The notes beneath the pieces are model-generated. The model saw only the letters and a program-made list of their open reading frames with translations. It was not told the origin of the DNA and searched no databases. Shown one piece after another: positions 1-5,256 of a stretch of DNA of 6,936 nucleotides (its first letter is position 1; each line of letters starts with the position of its first letter). The DNA lies in NCBI GenBank assembly GCA_946533615.1, contig CAMNBY010000160.1, positions 1 to 6,936 of the forward strand, read 5' to 3'. The translations under genes and the position numbers were made by a program. The DNA comes from an uncultured Clostridia bacterium (GTDB lineage Bacteria; Bacillota; Clostridia; Oscillospirales; Ruminococcaceae).

Positions 1-333
1 AACGCCATGATCCAGAATTCAATGGTAACAGAGGGCTGCTCCATCGACGGTTCGGTAGAGTTCTCAATGATCTCCGACGGCGTTACCGTTGAAGAAGGCG
101 CAGTTATCTATGACTCTATCCTGATGCCCGGCTGTGTGGTAAAGAAGGGCGCAAAGGTTGAATATGCTATCGTTGGCGAAAATTCCGTTATCGGAGAGAA
201 TGCGCAGATCGGCGCAAGACCCGAGAATATCAGCGATAAGGATACCTGGGGCGTTGCGGTCGTAGGCCATAATCTCAACATCTCTGCGGGCGCAGTAGTA
301 GCTCCCAAGGAGATAGCTTCGGAAGATAAGTAA
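1..333 (+). CDS. glgC: Glucose-1-phosphate adenylyltransferase (GlgC), C-terminal part; 5' end outside window
   Basis: The reading frame is open from base 1 and ends at TAA 331-333, giving the last 110 residues of a protein whose start lies upstream. What is visible is a left-handed parallel beta-helix: hexapeptide-like turns of the kind V-x-x-G-A-V and V-x-x-x-A-x-V (SVEFSMISDGVTVEEGAVIY, SILMPGCVVKKGAKVEYAIV, SVIGENAQIG). This is the C-terminal domain of bacterial ADP-glucose pyrophosphorylases. It mediates subunit contacts and helps form the allosteric site; catalysis lies in the missing N-terminal nucleotidyltransferase domain. GlgC makes ADP-glucose and PPi from ATP and glucose-1-phosphate, the committed step of bacterial glycogen synthesis. 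Assignment as GlgC rests partly on context: glgD follows 17 nt later and glgA after that, the usual Firmicute order. From this fragment alone, another sugar-phosphate nucleotidyltransferase with a beta-helix tail could not be excluded. Confidence 0.88.
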   Translation, partial: NAMIQNSMVTEGCSIDGSVEFSMISDGVTVEEGAVIYDSILMPGCVVKKGAKVEYAIVGENSVIGENAQIGARPENISDKDTWGVAVVGHNLNISAGAVVAPKEIASEDK

Positions 334-334
334 G

Positions 335-341
335 AAAGGGG
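335..341 (+). promoter_or_regulatory. Ribosome binding site of glgD
   Basis: The purine run AAAGGGG lies in the 17-nt gap after glgC, 9 nt before a GTG codon at 351. It would be 21 nt from the in-frame ATG at 363, which is too far. The only purine stretch near that ATG is a short GGAAG at 353-357. The spacing therefore favours the GTG start. Confidence 0.6.
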
Positions 342-350
342 TAGCTTAAA

Positions 351-1478
351 GTGGAAGTAAATATGGGAAATGTTCTCGGCCTCGTGTTCGCCAATATGCA
401 CGACATGACGGTCGGAGATCTTACAAAAAACAGAACTATGGGTTCGATCCTCTTCGGCGGAAGATATCGTCTTATCGACTTCCCGTTGTCTAATATGGTG
501 AACAGCGGCATTACCAATGTCGGCGTTATAACCAAGAGCAACTATCAGTCCCTGCTGGATCACCTTGGCTCGGGCAGAGAGTGGGATCTTTCCAGAAAGA
601 AAGGCGGCCTCTATATCCTGCCTCCTTTCGGCAACGTGAACACTAATCTTTACAGAGGCCGCATCGAGGCGCTTTACGGCGCTATGAACTTCATTAAGCA
701 CGCACTCTGCGACTACGTTGTTCTCGCCGACTGCGATACTGTAACAAATATGGACTTCAAGCCCATTGTTGCTCAGCACGTTGAGAGCGGCGCAGATATC
801 ACCGTTGTCTCGCATACAGGTGTATATGACACCGAGGTCATCAACGGCTCTACTGTCCTCAGTACCGACGAGACAGGCAAGGTCAGATCTGTTCTTATCC
901 ATCCTGACATCAGCGGCACCTGCAACCTCAGCCTGAATATCTTCGTTATGAGCAAGCAGTTCCTCATCGACATGGTGACCGACGCTATCGCACGCGGAAG
1001 CGTAAGCTTCGAGACCGATGTGCTTCAGGCTAAGTGCAACGAGCTGAAAATCATGGCGTATGAGTATACGAATTACTTCAGCAAGATCTCCAGCGTTGCT
1101 ACATACCTCAAGGCAAATCAGGATCTCCTTGATCCCGAGAACGCCAAGAAGCTCTTCCTGCCCAAGCGTGCTATCTATACAAAGGTAAGCGATAACGCTC
1201 CTGCTAAGTATGACCTGGATTGCAAGGTTACTAATTCTCTGATCGCCGACGGCTGCATCGTCGAGGGCGAAGTCGAGAACTCCATACTGTTCAGAGGCGT
1301 AAAGGTCGCCAAGGGCGCAAAGGTCAAGAACAGTATCCTTATGCAGGGCACCGTTGTCAGCGAGAACAGCGAGGTCAATTACCTCATCACCGACAAGGAA
1401 GTCCACATCGGCAACAACCATATCCTCAACGGCGCACCCAGCTATCCTATGTATGTAGGCAAGGGAGCCTCCGTCTAA
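351..1478 (+). CDS. glgD: GlgD, noncatalytic/regulatory partner of ADP-glucose pyrophosphorylase
   Basis: The protein has 375 residues from GTG 351 (371 from ATG 363). It has the two-domain GlgC fold: a nucleotidyltransferase-like domain (about 1-265) with the family block FGGRYRLIDFPLSN (35-48) and ANQDLLDP (255-262), then a beta-helix (about 287-350) with hexapeptide turns such as VKVAKGAKVKNSIL. Key GlgC residues are altered. The N-terminal Gly-rich GGGxGxRL loop is replaced by VFANMHDMTVGDL. No FxEKP motif (glucose-1-phosphate-binding Lys, E. coli K195) is present where VLIHPDISGT stands. The Asp of the YWxDVGT motif (E. coli D276) is Lys245 in YFSKISS. An Asp matching the catalytic Asp142 may remain in ADCDTVTNMDF. 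This pattern is typical of Firmicute GlgD, which forms a hetero-oligomer with GlgC and changes its activity. Its place between glgC and glgA in one operon fits that role. Confidence 0.93.
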   Translation: MEVNMGNVLGLVFANMHDMTVGDLTKNRTMGSILFGGRYRLIDFPLSNMVNSGITNVGVITKSNYQSLLDHLGSGREWDLSRKKGGLYILPPFGNVNTNLYRGRIEALYGAMNFIKHALCDYVVLADCDTVTNMDFKPIVAQHVESGADITVVSHTGVYDTEVINGSTVLSTDETGKVRSVLIHPDISGTCNLSLNIFVMSKQFLIDMVTDAIARGSVSFETDVLQAKCNELKIMAYEYTNYFSKISSVATYLKANQDLLDPENAKKLFLPKRAIYTKVSDNAPAKYDLDCKVTNSLIADGCIVEGEVENSILFRGVKVAKGAKVKNSILMQGTVVSENSEVNYLITDKEVHIGNNHILNGAPSYPMYVGKGASV

Positions 1479-1492
1479 GCAGTCTATAAACA

Positions 1493-1524
1493 GGGGAGCC
1501 GCCGCAGTGCGGCTTCCCTTAAAT
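1493..1524 (+). terminator. Intergenic hairpin between glgD and glgA (weak terminator or processing element)
   Basis: Arms 1493-1502 (GGGGAGCCGC) and 1509-1518 (GCGGCTTCCC) form a 10-bp stem with one G-U pair and a 6-nt loop. It starts 15 nt after the glgD stop codon. The tail (TTAAAT) is a poor U-tract, so full termination is doubtful and glgA is probably still co-transcribed. An attenuating or mRNA-stabilising role is equally possible. Confidence 0.55.
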
Positions 1525-1547
1525 AGAATATTATGATCCTTAAATGA

Positions 1548-1554
1548 AAGAAGG
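1548..1554 (+). promoter_or_regulatory. Ribosome binding site that decides the glgA start
   Basis: AAGAAGG ends 7 nt before ATG 1562. The two earlier in-frame ATGs are poorly placed: the one at 1544 lies upstream of this site with no purine-rich sequence before it, and the one at 1556 is only 1 nt after it. This supports translation from 1562. Confidence 0.7.
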
Positions 1555-1561
1555 TATGAAA

Positions 1562-2974
1562 ATGAACATACTCTATACAGCAAGCGAGGCTTTGCCGTAT
1601 GCCGCTTCGGGCGGACTTGCGGACGTTGCAGGCTCTCTTCCTGCGGCTATAAACGCCGAAGGCCATGACTGCCGCGTCGTTATCCCTTATTACAGTCAGA
1701 TCAAGCAGGAGCTCAAGGACGAGCTTACCTATCTGACTAACTTCACTGTTCCCGTTGCCTGGAGAAACCAGTACTGCGGCGTTTTCGTAGGCCAGCAGAA
1801 CGGCGTGACATACTATCTGCTCGACAACGAGTACTATTTTGCAAGAAACGGACTCTATGGCTTCTATGATGACGCCGAGAGATTTATCTTCTTCTCCCGT
1901 GCCGTGCTTGAGCTGCTGCATTACATCGACTTCAAGCCCAACGTTATCAACGCCAATGACTGGCAGACCGCTCTCGTTCCCGTTTATTACGATATTTTCT
2001 ATCGCTATCAGTCGGGCTACGAGGACATCAAGACGGTGTTCACTATCCATAATATCCAGTATCAGGGCCAGTACGGCCTCGAGCTGATAAACGATCTTAT
2101 GGGCATACCGCTCTATCATACCGATCTGCTCTCCTATGACGGCGACGTAAACTTCATGAAGGCCGCCATCGAGGTCTCCGATAAGGTCACCACCGTTTCT
2201 CCGAGCTACGCCTGGGAGATACTCGACCCCTGGTATTCACACGGCCTCGACAGGATACTTGTCCACAAGCAGTATAAGCTCTGCGGCTTCCTGAACGGCA
2301 TCGACCAGAAGGTGTACGATCCTGCAACAGACCCCAATATCCCCAAGAACTATTCCGTTAAGAGCAAGGCCGGAAAGGCTGTCTGCAAGCAGAAGCTGCT
2401 CGAGGAGCTTGGAATGGCGCCCGGCGACGAGCCGATCATCGGCATCGTTACCCGCTTTGTTTCTCACAAGGGCCTTGATCTTATCAAGTATGTTTTCGAG
2501 GATATTATCAGACTGGGCTATAAGTTCGCTATCCTCGGCTCTGGCGAGAAGATCTATGAGGATTTCTTCAGCGAGATGCACTATCGCTATCCCGACAGAG
2601 TCGGCCTCACACTCGGATTCGTGCCGGCTCTCTCCAAGAGGATCTATGCAGGCGCTGATATGTTCCTGATGCCTTCTCAGAGCGAGCCCTGCGGCCTGGC
2701 ACAGATGATAGCCCTCCGCTACGGCACGATTCCGATAGTCCGCGAAACAGGCGGCCTCAGGGATTCTATCCGCGACGCAGGCGACGAAGGCGGCAACGGC
2801 TTCACCTTCAAGACCTACAACGCCCACGATATGCTCGATGCCTGCACAAGAGCAAGAGTGTATTACGACGACAAGAAGCGCTGGAAGAAGCTTGTAGATC
2901 TGGCAATGAAGGAAGATTTCAGCTGGAAGCGTTCCGCTCAGCTCTACATCGGCCTTTACAGCGACATTCACTGA
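1562..2974 (+). CDS. glgA: Glycogen synthase (ADP-glucose: alpha-1,4-glucan glucosyltransferase, GT5)
   Basis: GlgA transfers glucose from ADP-glucose to the non-reducing end of an alpha-1,4-glucan in the cytoplasm. The start at 1562 gives 470 residues (E. coli GlgA has 477). It also places SGGLADV at 16-22, in register with E. coli TGGLADV. The retaining GT-B layout is clear: the N-terminal GT5 domain contains NANDWQTAL (130-138) and TIHNIQYQG (161-169, with the conserved His163). The hinge region has NGID (245-248). The C-terminal GT1-like domain has TRFVSHKG (297-304, Arg298 and Lys303 matching E. coli R300 and K305) and SEPCGL (374-379, Glu375 matching E377), followed by YGTIPIVRETGGL. 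The oddity is in the KxGGL motif, where Lys15 is Ala (AASGGL). The enzyme otherwise looks intact, so I infer it is active. It lies 83 nt after glgD and before a terminator, as last gene of the glycogen operon. Confidence 0.96.
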   Translation: MNILYTASEALPYAASGGLADVAGSLPAAINAEGHDCRVVIPYYSQIKQELKDELTYLTNFTVPVAWRNQYCGVFVGQQNGVTYYLLDNEYYFARNGLYGFYDDAERFIFFSRAVLELLHYIDFKPNVINANDWQTALVPVYYDIFYRYQSGYEDIKTVFTIHNIQYQGQYGLELINDLMGIPLYHTDLLSYDGDVNFMKAAIEVSDKVTTVSPSYAWEILDPWYSHGLDRILVHKQYKLCGFLNGIDQKVYDPATDPNIPKNYSVKSKAGKAVCKQKLLEELGMAPGDEPIIGIVTRFVSHKGLDLIKYVFEDIIRLGYKFAILGSGEKIYEDFFSEMHYRYPDRVGLTLGFVPALSKRIYAGADMFLMPSQSEPCGLAQMIALRYGTIPIVRETGGLRDSIRDAGDEGGNGFTFKTYNAHDMLDACTRARVYYDDKKRWKKLVDLAMKEDFSWKRSAQLYIGLYSDIH

Positions 2975-2983
2975 TATTGTTTT

Positions 2984-3014
2984 GCAAAGCCTCCGCTGCG
3001 GCGGGGGCTTTTGC
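2984..3014 (+). terminator. Rho-independent terminator after glgA
   Basis: AAAGCCTCCGC (2986-2996) pairs with GCGGGGGCTTT (3001-3011) as an 11-bp stem with one U-G pair and a TGCG tetraloop, followed by TTTTGCTATTA. The stem starts about 10 nt after the glgA stop. It closes the glycogen operon and separates it from the promoter at 3052. Confidence 0.85.
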
Positions 3015-3051
3015 TATTACTGAAAGTTATTGCCATATAAATGATTGGTAT

Positions 3052-3080
3052 TTGACATTGCAGCCCCGATATAGTATAAT
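3052..3080 (+). promoter_or_regulatory. Consensus sigma-A promoter of the moxR operon
   Basis: The -35 box TTGACA (3052-3057) and the -10 box TATAAT (3075-3080) both match the consensus exactly and are separated by the optimal 17 bp. The stretch upstream (about 3015-3051) is AT-rich and could act as an UP element. The predicted transcription start is near 3087, leaving a leader of about 56 nt before moxR. No other good promoter was seen between glgA and moxR. Confidence 0.9.
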
Positions 3081-3087
3081 TATACTA
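3072..3087. repeat. 16-bp perfect palindrome over the -10 box (candidate operator)
   Basis: TAGTATAATTATACTA equals its own reverse complement. It spans the -10 box and reaches the predicted start site. A dimeric repressor bound here would block RNA polymerase. The symmetry also creates a TATAAT on the minus strand (3079-3084), but no -35 box fits it. AT-rich palindromes can arise by chance around a TATAAT, so the operator role is inferred. Confidence 0.5.
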
Positions 3088-3128
3088 AGGAATACAATAC
3101 CCGCAGAACTGCGCTGTTTTATGATCAA

Positions 3129-3134
3129 GGGAGG
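3129..3134 (+). promoter_or_regulatory. Ribosome binding site of the moxR-type gene
   Basis: GGGAGG is a near-perfect Shine-Dalgarno sequence ending 8 nt before ATG 3143. It is the strongest one in the window and fixes the start. The two genes downstream have no comparable site, so they probably depend on translation coming from this gene. Confidence 0.85.
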
Positions 3135-3142
3135 AACCGCCA

Positions 3143-4087
3143 ATGGCCAATAAGACCGAACTGCTTATTAACAATATAGAAAAAATAATCGTCGGGAAAC
3201 GGAACTCTATCGAGAAAGTGCTCGCTGCAATGCTCTGCGGCGGCCATGTTCTGATCGAAGACGTGCCCGGCGTAGGTAAGACCAAGCTGGTCTCTGCGAT
3301 CGCAAAGTCCGTTGACGGCCGCTTCAACCGCATACAGCTCACCCCTGACATCATGCCTTCGGACATCGTTGGCTTTTCGATGATCGACCCCGAAACAAGG
3401 GAGCTCGTCTACAAGCAGGGCGCCGCCATGTGCAATTTCATGCTCGCCGACGAGATCAACCGCGCTTCGCCCAAGTCCCAGTCCAGCCTGCTCGAGGTCA
3501 TGGAAGAGCACCAGATCTCCCTTGACGGCAAGACCTTCGAGCTGCCTTCGCCCTTTATGGTGCTGGCTACTCAGAACCCTGTCGAGACATACGGCACATA
3601 CCACCTGCCCGAAGCTCAGATGGACAGGTTCCTGATGAAGATCTCCATGGGCTACCCCACAATGCAGGAGGAGCTTGAGATCATCGAGAGGGCGGAATCT
3701 GGCGCCGAGGAGATTGCCTCCATCGACTCTGTAATGACCATCGGGGACGTAAACGAAATGATCGCCGAGGCCGCAAAGGTCAACGCCGTTCCTGCCATCA
3801 AGGATTACATAATCCGCCTTGTGACCGCAACAAGAAATTCCGACTTCATCAAGCTCGGTGTGTCGCCAAGAGGAAGCATAGCCCTGCTCAAAGCCTCCAA
3901 GGCCTACGCTTATGTTAAGGGCAGAAGCTACGTCGTTCCCGATGACGTAAAGGAAGTTATGACCAGCGTCCTCGCTCACAGGATCATTCTCTCGCCGAAG
4001 GGCAAGTCCGCCTTTGCGTCAAACGAAGAGGCGCTTGAAAACATCGCCCTCACCGTCGAGGCGCCTACCGAGAACGGTATCAGCTGA
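3143..4087 (+). CDS. MoxR-family AAA+ ATPase
   Basis: The protein has 314 residues, normal for the MoxR subfamily (PF07726 AAA_3 plus a C-terminal lid). Visible motifs are Walker A VPGVGKT (41-47), Walker B FMLADE (99-104) followed by INRASPKSQSSLLEVMEE, sensor 1 ATQNP (142-146), MDRF with a probable arginine finger (160-163), and the sensor-2 block SPRG (241-244) followed by a helical lid ending PDDVKEVM. All residues for ATP binding and hydrolysis look intact. No signal peptide or membrane segment is seen, so it should be cytoplasmic. MoxR ATPases act as chaperone-like factors, often with DUF58 or VWA proteins, to assemble or activate partner complexes. It is the first gene after a strong promoter, and its TGA overlaps the ATG of the DUF58 gene (TGATG). 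The equivalent gene in B. subtilis is yeaC. The molecular client is unknown. Confidence 0.95.
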   Translation: MANKTELLINNIEKIIVGKRNSIEKVLAAMLCGGHVLIEDVPGVGKTKLVSAIAKSVDGRFNRIQLTPDIMPSDIVGFSMIDPETRELVYKQGAAMCNFMLADEINRASPKSQSSLLEVMEEHQISLDGKTFELPSPFMVLATQNPVETYGTYHLPEAQMDRFLMKISMGYPTMQEELEIIERAESGAEEIASIDSVMTIGDVNEMIAEAAKVNAVPAIKDYIIRLVTATRNSDFIKLGVSPRGSIALLKASKAYAYVKGRSYVVPDDVKEVMTSVLAHRIILSPKGKSAFASNEEALENIALTVEAPTENGIS

Positions 4088-5244
4088 TGAAAAGTATTAT
4101 CGGCTATATAGGCTGTATCGCCATTGCCGTACTAATGGCGATCATGATAAACGCTCAGGCGGGGATCCTGATAGGACTTATCCTTGTGGTGGCGTTCCTG
4201 CTGTCAGTCTTTCTGCGGCTCTACCTCAAAAAGAGGATAACCGTCACAATGTCGTGCAGCAGCAGCTTTCTTGCCAAGGGCGACCTTGTAGATGTCCACA
4301 TCAGAGTTGAAAAGCACACCCGCTTTCCGTCGCCTGTGCTGGAGATAGAGCTCGGCTCGACACCGCAGCTCGAACCTGTGGAGAATAAGGGCCTGCGCTT
4401 TGCCCTTGCCCCAAACAAACAGAGCGATACGGTCACGATCTCATTTAAGGCCGTGTATTCGGGGCTCTCCGAGATAAGGCTCCTACGGTTCGAGATCGCC
4501 GATCTCCTTGGCCTGTCTCACCAATCTAAGATAAACACCGACAGCATCGCTCCCATCGAGCTGAAGATAATGCCGAAGGTACCCGACACAGGAACTCAGA
4601 TGGAGGTCATCAAGACCGCCGCAGACGCCGTCGGGTTCGACGATTCCGAGGACGAGACCTCTGAGACCGCTCTCGGCCAGACGGGAATGCCCGGCTACGA
4701 GCACAGAGTCTACGTCCCGGGCGACCCGCTTAAAAAGATAAACTGGAAGCTTTCCTCGAAGCGCGGTATCTATATGGTAAGGCTGGACGAAAAGCTTTCT
4801 GTCACAAGTCAGGTCTTTGTCCTCGACTGTCCGGCCCTGCCCGATATGAGCGCCTATAGCTACAAAAATGCAGATATAATGATCGAGGGCTGTCTTGCGA
4901 TGCTGCTGATGCTGGCTTCACAGGGGCTTGAAAGCGACTTCTATTATTACGCCGATGACCTCTGGAACTCCGTCCCCCTTAAAACCTCGGGCGACGTGAT
5001 GCAGCTTGCCGAGAGGTTGGCTTCTTATAAGCCCGTCCTGCCTCCCGAGCGGCTTCCAAAAGAAGCACTCAAAGGCGCCGCGATCTGCTTTACCTCGATC
5101 GACGCCTCGCAGAGCGCTCTCGCCGCAGAGCTGTTCTCCATTCCCTCCGTTACCCTCGTTGTTGCAGAGGACAGCGGCTTCACCCCCTCAGCGGGCAGCC
5201 TCTGGACCTGCTCCGAGACCTTTGAATTCAAGAAACTGAGCTGA
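4087..5244 (+). CDS. DUF58 membrane-anchored protein
   Basis: The protein has 385 residues. Two hydrophobic segments at about 3-22 and 26-46 form an N-terminal membrane hairpin, and the rest is soluble and probably cytoplasmic. The DUF58 signature is at 203-234: PGYEHRVYVPGDPLKKINWK followed by LSSKRGIYMVRLDE, matching the family pattern R-x-Y-x-x-GD-x-x-R-x-I-x-WK-x-(S/T)-(A/S)-(R/K). A VWA-like strand VFVLDCPALPDMS (243-255) follows, but the metal-binding DxSxS motif is not intact, as is common in this family. A short acidic stretch at 185-194 precedes the signature. Its ATG shares one base with the moxR stop codon and has no good Shine-Dalgarno sequence of its own, which points to translational coupling and matched expression. 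DUF58 proteins are almost always paired with MoxR ATPases. They are thought to link the ATPase to a membrane partner, here probably the transglutaminase that follows. The precise function is unknown. Confidence 0.92.
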   Translation: MKSIIGYIGCIAIAVLMAIMINAQAGILIGLILVVAFLLSVFLRLYLKKRITVTMSCSSSFLAKGDLVDVHIRVEKHTRFPSPVLEIELGSTPQLEPVENKGLRFALAPNKQSDTVTISFKAVYSGLSEIRLLRFEIADLLGLSHQSKINTDSIAPIELKIMPKVPDTGTQMEVIKTAADAVGFDDSEDETSETALGQTGMPGYEHRVYVPGDPLKKINWKLSSKRGIYMVRLDEKLSVTSQVFVLDCPALPDMSAYSYKNADIMIEGCLAMLLMLASQGLESDFYYYADDLWNSVPLKTSGDVMQLAERLASYKPVLPPERLPKEALKGAAICFTSIDASQSALAAELFSIPSVTLVVAEDSGFTPSAGSLWTCSETFEFKKLS

Positions 5245-5256
5245 TCATTAAACACT

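Noticed and set aside
145..1324. A 14-bp exact repeat (AAGGGCGCAAAGGT) at 145-158 in glgC and 1311-1324 in glgD
   Set aside because: Both copies encode KGAKV in equivalent beta-helix turns of homologous proteins, so shared ancestry and codon preference explain it.
1524..1540. TAGAAT and TATTAT as possible -10 boxes for a separate glgA promoter
   Set aside because: No -35-like hexamer lies at suitable spacing; the upstream bases belong to the GC-rich hairpin.
108..1583. A 491-codon open frame on the minus strand opposite glgC/glgD
   Set aside because: It lies opposite two recognisable genes, has no recognisable domain, and its open frame is explained by the codon bias of the + strand genes, which rarely places stops in that antisense frame.
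1484..2971. Two minus-strand open frames (211 and 244 codons) opposite glgA
   Set aside because: Both are antisense shadows of an intact glycogen synthase gene with no independent support.
3121..3153. A 10-codon ATG frame that contains the moxR Shine-Dalgarno sequence and ends inside moxR
   Set aside because: It has no ribosome binding site of its own, it is short enough to be chance, and the moxR start has ideal signals. A leader-peptide role cannot be supported from one sequence.
3125..3979. A 284-codon minus-strand open frame opposite the MoxR gene
   Set aside because: It is a shadow of a MoxR gene with every AAA+ motif intact, and the translation is His/Gly/Asp-rich antisense-type sequence with no motif.
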